Source: an uncultured Eggerthellaceae bacterium
GTDB lineage: Bacteria > Actinomycetota > Coriobacteriia > Coriobacteriales > Eggerthellaceae
Direction of reading: 5' to 3'
Assembly: GCA_910588945.1 (NCBI GenBank)
Contig: CAJUSF010000050.1
Coordinates: 1 to 11,540 of the forward strand
DNA length: 11,540 nucleotides
The position numbers and the translations under genes are program-made. The notes below the pieces were generated by a model, which was not told where the DNA came from, did not search any database, and saw only the letters and a program-made list of their open reading frames with translations. Each line of letters begins with the position of its first letter. Positions within the stretch are counted from its first letter, which is position 1. Shown piece by piece: positions 9,201 through 11,540 of this stretch.

Positions 9201-10605
9201 TGGATTGCAGCTGTGTATTGACCGATGCCACATATGAACCGGCGTCGATTGCGGTGACCGGGATGCGGCGATCGCCGAGGGCGACATCCATCGGGATAAC
9301 AGTTGCGTTGCCCGCTGCGGCTGCGCGCCAAGCGACCGCGGCCGAGGTGTTATTGGCATTGCGGTTATTCGCACGGACGTTTTCGCCAGCGGCGATGCGA
9401 TAGAGTGTTTCGCCATCGGTGACGAAATTGGCCTCCATGGCGTTTCCGCTTTCCGGCGCTTCGACCGCAAAGCCGGGCATTGCGTTGGCGTAGCAGATGC
9501 CGGGCGCGAAAATGGCGGTTGTTTTAGCCGGGATGATTGCGGCGGTGTCTTTTGCGGACGGCGCGGCGATGAGCTGCGTAAGGTCGTGTGTATAAAGGAT
9601 GCCGTCGTATGCGGTGTAGATTTCGTTTTCGATGCTGACTTCGAAGGTTTTGAGGCTGTCGAAACCAGCGAGCGAATCTACATCTATATATTTAATAGTA
9701 GAGGGGAATGTGATCTGCTCGATTTTCGAGCCGAGCGCGCCTTCGATTGGCGTGGTGTTTTCAAGGCCTACACCGGTGCCGAAGACGGTTGTCTCTTGCG
9801 CAATTCCGTCGAGTTCAGCGACTGCAGCTTTTGCTGCTTCCTCACCAATGGCAGCAACCGTGTAGGTAACGCCGTTGTTGGTGACGGTTTCGGGGATTTC
9901 GATTGCTTCGAGGCCTTGGGTTGCCTGCGCGATTCCAACGAACGCGACCGTTGTTGCGATCGTGCTGTCGGACGGATGCAGGAAGCGGTAGATCAGGCCG
10001 TCGGATTCGAAGACCTCGCTGTCGGCCATGATTGACATGATGCCCGAGATGGTGTTGGCCGACTCGGGGGCGATGAGGCGCTCTTGCACGTTGATCTGTT
10101 GGCCGTTGGCGCTGTTGTTGCTGTCGGTGGAGTTGTTGGAGTTTTGAGCGGTGGGGTTGCCGCTGGTTGAGTTGGTGAGTTGAACCGAGTCGTTCAGGAT
10201 GGAGACGTTGGATTGGGCGAATGCGGCGCTAGCACCGCCGAGTGTTGTGACCACAGCGAGTGCAGCAGCAGTGGCTGTACGCGCGAAGCGTCCGGCGCGC
10301 GCGGCGCGAGCCTTGTCGCCGGTGGCGGCGGGGCGAGCGGCGTCGCGAGCGGATGCGGTTGCGGTTGCGGTTGCGTGCGCGGGTGCACCATGCTTGTGCG
10401 GTGTTTGGTTCGCACGTTTCATGCACTTTGTGTTTTGTGCATGCATAGCCTGTTGCGCATGTTGTTCATTTTCCTCATGTTGCGCATTCGACATTTGATG
10501 TACGAGTTTCGCAGATGCGAGTTCGCAGTCTGCTGCGCTTTGCGGTTGGCTGCTCGACAAGGGAGTCTCCATTCCCTTCTTGAGCATCGAATCGTTGTAG
10601 CCCAT
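1..10605 (-). CDS. Giant secreted BspA-like leucine-rich-repeat surface protein (3' end outside window)
   Basis: I translated this frame through the whole window and found no stop in 3,535 codons; the stop and C-terminus lie beyond base 1. The start is the first ATG after an in-frame TAA (TAA ACC ATG), with AAAAGG six bases upstream. The protein has a signal sequence ending AFA|Q (residue 130), two LRR_5-type domains (196-535 and 576-735), a BIG2-like stretch (845-888), a Thr/Pro linker, a helical segment (936-1055) and then more than 30 DUF285-type units (MFxxCxxLxxV, some with the family hallmark FDTSNV) from about 1160 to 3500. The DUF285 units form super-repeats of about 700 residues, each headed by a non-LRR aromatic-rich block. 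BspA-like proteins are known surface proteins that bind host or bacterial partners; adhesion is inferred here, not shown. No LPXTG motif or other anchor is visible. The gene is probably monocistronic, with its own promoter and no gene close upstream on this strand. Confidence is high for the gene and family, low for the ligand. Confidence 0.95.
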   Translation of the reverse strand, partial: MGYNDSMLKKGMETPLSSSQPQSAADCELASAKLVHQMSNAQHEENEQHAQQAMHAQNTKCMKRANQTPHKHGAPAHATATATASARDAARPAATGDKARAARAGRFARTATAAALAVVTTLGGASAAFAQSNVSILNDSVQLTNSTSGNPTAQNSNNSTDSNNSANGQQINVQERLIAPESANTISGIMSIMADSEVFESDGLIYRFLHPSDSTIATTVAFVGIAQATQGLEAIEIPETVTNNGVTYTVAAIGEEAAKAAVAELDGIAQETTVFGTGVGLENTTPIEGALGSKIEQITFPSTIKYIDVDSLAGFDSLKTFEVSIENEIYTAYDGILYTHDLTQLIAAPSAKDTAAIIPAKTTAIFAPGICYANAMPGFAVEAPESGNAMEANFVTDGETLYRIAAGENVRANNRNANNTSAAVAWRAAAAGNATVIPMDVALGDRRIPVTAIDAGSYVASVNTQLQSIISLAQITAIATADFVEIEGEQVQNNPGAFAEDTLKKATVALPAINEEATAIWQAAGFITFAASSEAGTTETTNSTTTTNSDGQITGEGQLTNPDNPANPTNPEEELPQAPSGEDETTASAGLTYTLQPDMTLEVSWQGRASFASRLEIPSAAVIGGVAYPVSRIAPNAFAGSATLETLVLPNSIKSIGESAFENASRLSTVQLSTSLRVVGYRAFAGTSIQEIWLPASVNAIGGEAFANCEQLQTIVCRGTVATVADSALSGNTGVKILVPEETADSAWVAARGLLVSGNTIIAYGLALPDSPLTIEQGKSASIYSENASATSTTEEPVVNAESGNVEGESISAATEEENARIASALAQIQSAGITTEYSYPAQDISVTTDGTVRAYEPGTCEVVATRMLSGLALSTDTRTVDITAAPSTAPPADTNTTEPGTTDTADQPTTPEPDTTNTTNTTEPSDETNQQPDAPAAPLTPDQQNYSNMTASEFLLAAKDSTDEDFAVLVDTLSREKLSQLIGLLTTPQLDELKETLKNAPAKYESLAQALETDEATLALIMPEPTDESALGLDANEADNPDALADGDEATNPGEVVFGWSETELTNNYGTSRVRKSNADLTWEIRGEGSSSRPYMLLIYPTAGPDHEATLPQMNNIPSGQDNSHLAPWLDRANYNSDADFELINRVVYVKTLGHLKFSLLDGGNSYMFAGMKNLAEIRDTDLDALDFGDARSFSHMFEGCTNLQRVNIKNLTATGVVSYENPIPESGAYSASATAEATNSNANAYDAGNTSTRDDGNANNIQGVDLSYMFNGCTELRYVDFTATPGVAIGSASDMRGMFAGCINLGNGIGSQAAPVNLRGLGTAAITGDWTAFGSENTGMAHMFEGCNYLIGNGSVYGKLSVQIGYGWQKVLNGFVWNRDVIDGPAQYVLGVDVDVYGGPTNMEYVMRCPNVEVNGVTYRYTNNINLCDHPAYQNLNLWNTRQYFIYPTALEESLGTVGEQYGAIISGGWAGHSGDNNPSGSVLYTIRKPNNSDVYTLCIYPEQNGSAAERGLLHNFDNNNCIAPWRGGYGALVTQVIIYPGVVANSQMESLFEGMTNLQSADLTNLVVSPDKYLTPSEKQSFNMYRMFADCPKLKSVNLTSGSGDSVRIGSNWNATSVSNASQMFSGCLGLESVNISNFATDATLAQGANLSNMFANCNNIIRVTLNNVGTALNADLNHMFYRTFNKQPANLNEWYNSSGPYTISLTNVGSGERANLSYMFAESVYLREITRMSDVGSGVFADLSYMFQNCVSMREVGSSAEVTNFGSGQNANLQYTFSGVLTNDTYRPENQRYYPVFRFRDMGTGGNADLSHMFEGSFTFENGNNVNYYDVTVFIQSSNFANSVGVANMAHMFDGCSRLGQLDMTAFAGMTNTVTSSVRSMESMFQGCSKIRTFTRNSTEMTKINPISYEIRINGSFDTTNVTSMNYMFANCTDLATVSFSDAVLNLGLPMQGMFAMPNPADAGAKASALTTVSLNAVNSPAQSASDLRYLFQNCGKLTTLDMTGVGSTLVYGNATSFGQQNTFMFKMFDGCSNLVTSNGQAASTEGFIRLGEDFTKVLNGFFWNRTSATATPDYVMAQSTTINVPVGPNTIENLMPCPNIVIGAGANNQYKFTGTIQLSGELALQYAEIWIYRGYVENLNYSQLSGVFGDVGANYGSVIYAGGYVGDPEVDNGHKVIWCIRESENANESRRTLLIYPNPSNTPVGGTPEPVTMRSFDINEDDAAPWTSLTTSGGVGYSTAFQRVRVYDNVVAGQSLAGMFYGCSELTNVNLTNLTVTNATTTMYEMFFGCPKLYQAIQRTPDTTESTGWDAESEKGVIFPNGNRFDTSNVVNFVSMFRNCTDMKKVNMADFGNRASGTDLSSMFENCSNLESVTLSNIGNGNDVKLSRMFADSGKLGASNNYLNRTYTITNVGNGDRADLTEMFLNNHAVHRLIINNVGAGNSANLASMFENAYSLLEVTGTDVGCGPAAVLQRMFANAASHEDVVTGTIANKNEAAYNFTNVGTNGAYFDSMFEGALSHDNLRTNRTATAGATVQFYNNSGVNNPALSMADMFNGCKYLISADLTGLPPAAPTIVRMFRGCEAIQVVQEAKGSTYRGNLNLPSAWDTSLSVNMMGAFSDMSELTNFTFTGFCTADAINVSYLFQDDVKLETVTLKPTTRTEVDDEGLPTIVPVKPGVAQDMRYMFGGCPSIRNLDLTGIGTSGVYGTFSSYGPSESYMTGMFDNHDSEGNAIANSNIVSINGKAADGTPAVTIQIGADFTKILNGFFWNRSASTVAPSYVMSSNVNIRVTGGPSNIQDLMRRPFAQLSGVTYSFDGKIQLMDQYALLNSNVWITREYANSRPELGIESCLDYSLLGEVFGDYGQPEYGPVYAGGYVGDPDDGADGRTVLWVIRKKADTGQGTLLVYPNDIEFRNEFADGSMTPLLQTFTGYGQAAPWSSEAATDSQAFAGQYSKARFVQSEGGVRIKAGEALVSMFQGATSLTGVDLTSLEVTNQTTNMTSMLQGCRSLDGTLSNEYEITARTLMNIQTGVRFNKDWDTSNVREASNFANGCYTSPADGTEAGLIAINLDNFWPGAVDASAAFADCRRVEKVRIQNMGNGTDGQITDLSNMLLRVGSAESIRNKIATYTQDSDGHQATYFELNNIGNTPHNSDLSFFAQDAKYIRQINAANLGANSDANLRYAFAGASALNRSSMSNVGSGYGADLSYMMSDSGLTEASLIPTYNGSPFNDVQVYLNGVATGNQGTPSAAKTKIEAFMMGSFSATDNSGEALVAATVCFNAEHSTGLVIDADGSKRVNRYDATYGKLQSAISMFSGCTGLVRADLQGLPNVAGSWGSAFAGCTRIKEVRQAIDYGSGLVGKENTITLPIAEPGNFAETTSVRGWLSGCTGIENFTIQDITPSAAISVDMSSMFANCTNLKSVSFQSTAVGTDGELLLGKTIGSASNLQYFFQNCSSLKEVDLNGIGTSAVAGNAGSYGQRETYMYKMFDGCTGLVSETGGVAGSDKSSSSASTSTSGGTSNQPEEITGH
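208..2505 (-). repeat. Super-repeat 3 of the DUF285 array (residues 2701-3466)
   Basis: It is 766 residues long and begins DLTGIGTS. The block contains NGFFWNR (2770-2776), VFGDYG (2864-2869), YAGGYVGDP (2877-2885), LLVYP (2909-2913) and APW (2941-2943). DUF285 units follow: VSMFQGATSLTGVDL, WDTSNV, NMGNG and NVGSG turns (about 3100-3216), SMFSGCTGL, a GLP unit and SSMFANCTNL. It is the longest copy; the extra length lies mainly at about 3210-3300, which has few recognisable unit motifs. Confidence 0.8.
2506..4590 (-). repeat. Super-repeat 2 of the DUF285 array (residues 2006-2700)
   Basis: It is 695 residues long and begins DMTGVGST. The aromatic-rich block shows NGFFWNR (2064-2070), VFGD (2152-2155), YAGGYVGDP (2165-2173), LLIYP (2198-2202) and APW (2229-2231). 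DUF285 units follow: AGMFYGCSELTNV, MYEMFFGCPKLY, FDTSNV then VSMFRNCTDM, and five NVGxG-type units (about 2380-2520). GLP-containing units (about 2555) lead to DLTGIGT, where super-repeat 3 starts. Confidence 0.8.
4591..6651 (-). repeat. Super-repeat 1 of the DUF285 array (residues 1319-2005)
   Basis: It starts at NLRGLGT and runs to the next equivalent point, 687 residues. First comes the aromatic-rich block: NGFVWNR (1375-1381), YGAIISGGWAGH (1464-1475), CIYP (1501-1504), APW (1526-1528). Then come DUF285 units, including MYRMFADCPKLKSV (about 1588), SQMFSGCLGLESV, five units carrying NVGxG-type turns (about 1670-1820), AHMFDGCSRL (about 1854) and FDTTNVTSMNYMF (about 1921). The order of unit types matches super-repeats 2 and 3. 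Confidence 0.8.
6652..7440 (-). repeat. Partial super-repeat 0 of the DUF285 array (residues 1056-1318)
   Basis: The stretch begins with the second half of the aromatic-rich block: VVFGWSETEL (1057), then LLIYP (1098-1102) and APW (1128-1130), matching the same motifs in the later full copies. It then carries a shortened run of DUF285 units (SYMFAGMKNL at about 1167, SHMFEGCTNL at 1196, SYMFNGCTEL at about 1269, RGMFAGCINL at about 1298). It lacks the NGFFWNR half and most of the LRR units, so it is either a truncated copy or the ancestral entry point of the array. Confidence 0.7.
7441..7800 (-). other. Probably helical spacer, residues 936-1055
   Basis: Residues 936-1017 (for example LTPDQQNYSNMTASEFLLAAK, then DEDFAVLVDTLS, EKLSQLIGLLTTPQLDELK) have the amphipathic Leu/Ala spacing of short alpha helices. 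An acidic Asp/Ala/Asn-rich tract follows (about 1025-1055). I do not recognise a family. Its place between the linker and the first aromatic-rich block suggests a stalk or boundary element. Confidence 0.4.
7801..7953 (-). repeat. Thr/Pro/Asn-rich linker coded by short in-frame tandem repeats
   Basis: Residues 885-935 are a low-complexity linker (TAPPADT, NTTEPGTTD, TTPEPD, TTNTTNTTEP). On the plus strand the nonamer GGTTGTGTT runs at 7837-7845 and 7846-7854, with a one-base variant at 7855-7863. The 14-mer GGTTCGGTTGTGTT occurs at 7832-7845 and again at 7907-7920. All units are multiples of three, so copy-number slippage would change linker length without shifting the frame. It separates the LRR_5 part from the DUF285 part. 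Confidence 0.8.
7942..8073 (-). other. BIG2-like Ig-fold strand pattern, residues about 845-888
   Basis: ISVTTDGTVRAYEPGTCEVVAT resembles the second half of bacterial Ig-like group 2 domains, where VxxxGxVTAxxxGTAxIxAT is the usual core. The end TDTRTVDIT fits the closing strand. The region before it (about 776-844) is not clearly Ig-like, so this may be a diverged or incomplete copy. Domain assignment rests on pattern only. Confidence 0.45.
8401..8880 (-). other. Second LRR_5-type domain, residues about 576-735
   Basis: Clear units of about 23 residues follow the LRR_5 pattern of IxxxAFxxxxxLxxLxLPxS: AFAGSATLETLVLPNSIKSI, then AFENASRLSTVQL, then AFAGTSIQEIWLPASVNAI, then AFANCEQLQTI. These read I-x-x-x-A-F with a conserved Leu ladder, as in Treponema, Tannerella and Clostridium BspA proteins. 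The domain is preceded by an Asn-Pro-rich linker (NPDNPANPTNP, residues 561-571). It differs from the DUF285 units later in the same chain, so the protein combines two LRR families. Confidence 0.85.
9001..10020 (-). other. First LRR_5-type (BspA) domain, residues about 196-535
   Basis: The segment shows the header and unit pattern of LRR_5 repeats: a strand entry (FESDGLIYRF), IEIPETVTNNGVTYTVAAIG, and the characteristic non-repeat turn IYTAYDGILYTHDLTQLIAAP (about 329-349), which in this family reads as DGxLYxxDxxxLIxxP. It ends with AIWQAAGFITFAA (about 518-530), the usual closing strand of such domains. A second header (DGETLYRI, about 397) falls inside, so two subdomains are likely. A Thr/Asn-rich linker follows (535-575). 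The role is inferred to be surface binding or spacing. Confidence 0.8.
10216..10605 (-). other. Signal region with unusually long N-terminal extension (residues 1-130)
   Basis: A basic stretch (K98, R100, R103, R106, R109) is followed by a hydrophobic core (about 110-124) and small residues ending A-F-A before Q131. This is a typical Sec signal with cleavage expected after residue 130. About 95 hydrophilic residues precede it, rich in Gln, His, Asn and Ala (about 36-60), followed by an Ala-Thr dipeptide run (78-84). Ordinary Gram-positive signal peptides are 25-45 residues. Alternative starts at M38, M54 or M62 (MKRANQ) would shorten it, but M1 has the better Shine-Dalgarno. I see no YSIRK motif and no twin-arginine consensus. 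Confidence 0.75.
10354..10375 (-). repeat. In-frame hexamer repeat in the signal region
   Basis: TGCGGT units repeat about 3.5 times on the plus strand and encode Ala-Thr dipeptides (residues 78-84) before the basic region of the signal peptide. Changes in unit number would keep the frame and change only the extension length. Confidence 0.7.
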
Positions 10606-10611
10606 GGTTTA

Positions 10612-10617
10612 CCTTTT
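10612..10617 (-). promoter_or_regulatory. Ribosome binding site of the giant gene
   Basis: The minus strand reads AAAAGG, then six bases, then ATG at 10605. It matches the AAGG part of the Shine-Dalgarno consensus at a normal distance and supports M1. The internal candidate M62 has only a weak AAAG upstream. Confidence 0.65.
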
Positions 10618-10694
10618 CTTTTCCCCAACATTTCCATCGACTTTTCCAGACACGTCCGCCGTTATGGCTTTCGTGTTGAAGAAATACGTCGATC

Positions 10695-10720
10695 GCAAGT
10701 TCCTACCCCTAGGAACTTGC
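10695..10720 (-). repeat. Perfect 11-bp hairpin in the leader of the giant gene
   Basis: GCAAGTTCCTA (10695-10705) and TAGGAACTTGC (10710-10720) are perfect reverse complements separated by four C's on the plus strand (GGGG loop in the mRNA). On the minus strand no T-run follows, so it does not look like a terminator of the giant mRNA. On the plus strand AGTTTTCC follows, which is weak. It lies about 90 nt before the start codon and could stabilise the mRNA or bind a protein. Confidence 0.75.
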
Positions 10721-10806
10721 AGTTTTCCTACCTTTTCCAGTGACGTTATGCACACAACAATAATCAGGAGGAAAGCGTTTGTAATGCGCTTCTTCCCGTT
10801 ACTTGT

Positions 10807-10840
10807 CGCGTACGTACGCGCGCGTATAGACGCGTATCGA
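10807..10840. repeat. 14-bp palindrome followed by a tandem decamer
   Basis: CGCGTACGTACGCG (10807-10820) is a perfect palindrome. It is followed by two decamers, CGCGTATAGA and CGCGTATCGA (10821-10840), differing at one base. The run lies just downstream of the predicted transcription start of the giant gene. It could be a binding site or leader structure; function unknown. Confidence 0.6.
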
Positions 10841-10857
10841 CACTGATAGCAATGCGC

Positions 10858-10886
10858 ATCATACGCTGGATAAATTCCAGTTTCAA
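10858..10886 (-). promoter_or_regulatory. Sigma-70-type promoter of the giant gene, with palindrome in the spacer
   Basis: The minus strand reads TTGAAA (10886-10881), a spacer of exactly 17 bases, then TATGAT (10863-10858). Each hexamer differs from consensus at one position. Transcription would begin near 10850, giving a leader of about 245 nt. The spacer contains CTGGA, 5 bases, TCCAG (10866-10880), a dyad placed exactly between the two hexamers and a plausible operator. No repressor is encoded in the window. Confidence 0.7.
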
Positions 10887-11113
10887 ATGAGAATTTCTGT
10901 CCTGAATTGTGGAGGAATTTTGAAGCGATTTTAAATACCCTGCGCTGCGGGTTTTTTCACTTTCAAATTCGCCCTGTTCAAGGGGTTTTTCACTTTTTTT
11001 CCAATTTTGCAAGTGGTTGTTTAAATCTGTAAAATTCAGTCTGTTTTCAGGTTGAAAACTATCAAAATTTCCTTGAAAAACAAAAAATATCCACAATTCA
11101 GAATTCTCGTTTG
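10884..11113. repeat. 230-bp AT-rich segment bounded by matching inverted repeats
   Basis: The left arm is CAAATGAGAATT (10884-10895), six extra bases, CTGAATTGTGGA (10902-10913). The right arm is TCCACAATTCAG (11090-11101) plus AATTCTCGTTTG (11102-11113). The inner 12 bp match perfectly and the outer 12 bp match with one difference, so 23 of 24 positions pair once the six-base insertion is allowed for. The interior is AT-rich, holds two tandem hairpin units and has no credible gene. It resembles a small non-autonomous transposable element (MITE-like), or a large fold-back regulatory structure. I found no clear target-site duplication. Confidence 0.6.
10937..10996 (+). terminator. Two tandem hairpin plus T-run units (terminator-like on the plus strand)
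   Basis: The unit CCCTG-6 nt-GGG followed by a T-run and CACTTT occurs at 10938-10963 and 10972-10996, with a 34-bp period. The T-runs are 10952-10957 and 10986-10990. GGGTTTTTTCACTTT and GGGGTTTTTCACTTT differ at one base. The stems are short (about 4 bp), so termination would be weak. Their direction would stop plus-strand transcripts, yet no plus-strand gene precedes them. Confidence 0.4.
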
Positions 11114-11187
11114 GCTTCTTTTCAGCTTCTCGTCTGTGTGTCTTGGGACGTTCTTAAACTCACGCTTGGATCGACTTGAAAGGCAAT

Positions 11188-11236
11188 GCCACAGGTTGAC
11201 CGCACGATTACTTGCTTGGAAGGGCCACAGGTCGAC
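11188..11236. repeat. Direct repeat GCCACAGGTYGAC
   Basis: GCCACAGGTTGAC (11188-11200) and GCCACAGGTCGAC (11224-11236) differ at one base, 36 bp apart. Each is preceded by GCTTGGA (11164-11170 and 11214-11220) at different distances. They may be paired binding sites or remnants of a duplication near the IS end. Confidence 0.55.
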
Positions 11237-11241
11237 TGTAG

Positions 11242-11266
11242 GTGCGCATGCGTACTTCATGCGCAC
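11242..11266. repeat. Perfect 9-bp inverted repeat with 7-nt loop
   Basis: GTGCGCATG (11242-11250) pairs perfectly with CATGCGCAC (11258-11266). On the plus strand GTTTTAG follows, so it could act as a weak terminator in that direction. On the minus strand no T-run follows. Confidence 0.6.
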
Positions 11267-11290
11267 GTTTTAGTGTTTGGATGGAAATGC

Positions 11291-11364
11291 TTGCCGAGAT
11301 ACTTAGTCGCTCAAACAGTCCTCGGCTTACGCCTGCGGAACTCGCTTTGTAAACACCTCGGCAA
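11291..11364. repeat. Nested inverted repeat of 74 bp
   Basis: TTGCCGAG (11291-11298) pairs perfectly with CTCGGCAA (11357-11364). Inside, GGC-TTAC-GCC (11323-11332) forms a short tight hairpin flanked by AGTCC and GGAACT, which pair with one bulge. The DNA or its transcript could fold as a closed multi-part structure. It lies between the IS110 end and the giant gene. I cannot assign it to a known RNA family. Confidence 0.45.
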
Positions 11365-11403
11365 TCATTTCTCGGATGACAATACGATCTGCAGGCGAAC
11401 TTC

Positions 11404-11540
11404 GACGCTCCTATGTTGTCAAGAGGCTTCTTTTTGCTGGTTTCGACGGCGTTCCTCAGCGCAGAGCACGCGATAGATCTCACGACATACATATCGTTTG
11501 AGACAACGCATGATCTCACGTTTTGAAAGACCTTCTTTCG
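11404..11540 (-). mobile_element. Right end of an IS110-family insertion sequence
   Basis: The transposase tail is followed on the minus strand by TTGACAACATAGGAGCGTC, overlapping the stop. A TTGACA...ATAGGAGC end shortly after the stop is usual in IS110 elements, so the element probably ends within about 20 bases of 11404. IS110 elements lack classical terminal inverted repeats, so the exact border is not visible. The bridge RNA of IS110-group members lies upstream of the transposase, outside this window. Confidence 0.5.
11419..11540 (-). CDS. IS110-family transposase, C-terminal end only
   Basis: Only the last 39 codons and the TGA stop (11421-11419) are in the window; the gene enters from beyond 11540. 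The tail reads KEGLSKREIMRCLKRYVCRE followed by IYRVLC and a basic, Gln-rich end. The pattern GLSKREIxRCLKRYxxREIY is typical of the extreme C-terminus of IS110 transposases (DEDD-type N-terminal domain, serine-containing C-terminal domain). Neither catalytic domain is visible, so intactness cannot be judged. The stop is followed at once by the element's right end. Identification rests on this short tail. Confidence 0.75.
   Translation of the reverse strand, partial: KEGLSKREIMRCLKRYVCREIYRVLCAEERRRNQQKEAS

Larger units (their letters stand above)
10606..11403. other. Structured non-coding interval between the giant gene and the IS110 end
   Basis: This stretch of about 800 bp carries no credible gene. 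It holds the promoter and leader of the giant gene (about 10606-10886), the 230-bp inverted-repeat segment, and a set of small repeats up to the IS110 end. AT content is clearly higher than in the coding region from about 10860 to 11160. CTTTTCCAG also recurs in the leader (10641-10649 and 10732-10740). Confidence 0.7.

Noticed and set aside
10216..10320. Twin-arginine signal
   Set aside because: The basic region has scattered single arginines and lacks the S-R-R-x-F-L-K pattern.
10784..10846. Possible 20-residue plus-strand microprotein (MRFFPLLVAY...) behind an AGGAGG at 10766-10771
   Set aside because: The spacing of 12 bases is long, no plus-strand promoter was found, and it overlaps the leader and palindrome of the giant gene. 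The same AGGAGG may be chance.
10764..11096. 110-codon minus-strand frame across the promoter region
   Set aside because: It runs through the inverted-repeat segment, hairpin units and the promoter, has no Shine-Dalgarno that I can see and no recognisable motif. Treated as non-coding.
11036..11266. 76-codon minus-strand frame between the IS110 end and the inverted-repeat segment
   Set aside because: Composition is unlike the coding sequence next to it, and the repeated peptide pieces simply reflect the GCCACAGGTYGAC direct repeat.
11208..11519. 103-codon minus-strand frame overlapping the transposase tail
   Set aside because: The other minus frame (from 11538) gives the IS110 C-terminal motif GLSKREI...CLKRY and its stop, so this one is the shadow.
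1..11540. CRISPR array, tRNA or rRNA genes
   Set aside because: No regularly spaced identical repeats with unique spacers, and no tRNA- or rRNA-like sequence was recognised. The repeats in the coding region are diverged protein-coding units.

Overview
The window is dominated by one very large gene on the minus strand. An uninterrupted reading frame runs from an ATG at 10605 down to base 1 and leaves the window without reaching a stop: at least 3,535 codons. It encodes a secreted or surface protein of the BspA-like leucine-rich-repeat type. The only other protein-coding sequence I can support is the last 39 codons of an IS110-family transposase at the right edge (11540 to 11419, minus strand). 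Moderate GC content, an Ala-rich Sec signal, BspA-type repeats and an IS110 element fit a host-associated Gram-positive bacterium. An actinomycete of the Coriobacteriia kind is my best guess, but this is inference and no marker gene is present.

Layout of the giant protein, N to C (residue numbers from the ATG at 10605): a long signal region with a roughly 95-residue hydrophilic extension (1-130); a first LRR_5-type domain (about 196-535); a second LRR_5-type domain (about 576-735); a segment ending in a BIG2-like strand pattern (about 845-888); a Thr/Pro/Asn-rich linker (885-935); a probably helical segment (936-1055); then from about 1056 to 3505 a long array of DUF285-type repeats (MFxxCxxL units). 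The array is built as a super-repeat of about 690-770 residues. Each super-repeat starts with an aromatic-rich block of about 200 residues that is not LRR-like (motifs NGFFWNR, GGYVGDP, LLIYP, APW) and continues with about 450-530 residues of DUF285 units. There are three full super-repeats, a partial one before them, and the first 40 residues or so of another at the end. That last one breaks off into a Ser/Thr/Gly-rich tract at the window edge. The C-terminal anchor, if there is one, lies outside the window.

Bases 10606-11418 hold no credible gene but much structure: a good sigma-70-type promoter for the giant gene (TTGAAA, 17 bp, TATGAT; 10886 to 10858), an implied leader of about 245 nt with a perfect 11-bp hairpin, a Shine-Dalgarno-like AAAAGG, a 230-bp AT-rich segment bounded by matching inverted repeats whose left arm overlaps the promoter -35, two tandem hairpin/T-run units inside that segment, and further inverted and direct repeats on the side towards the IS110 end. 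One reading is that a surface adhesin gene has a regulatory region reshaped by mobile DNA. The protein itself is the main interest, because of its super-repeat plan and the unrecognised inserted block.
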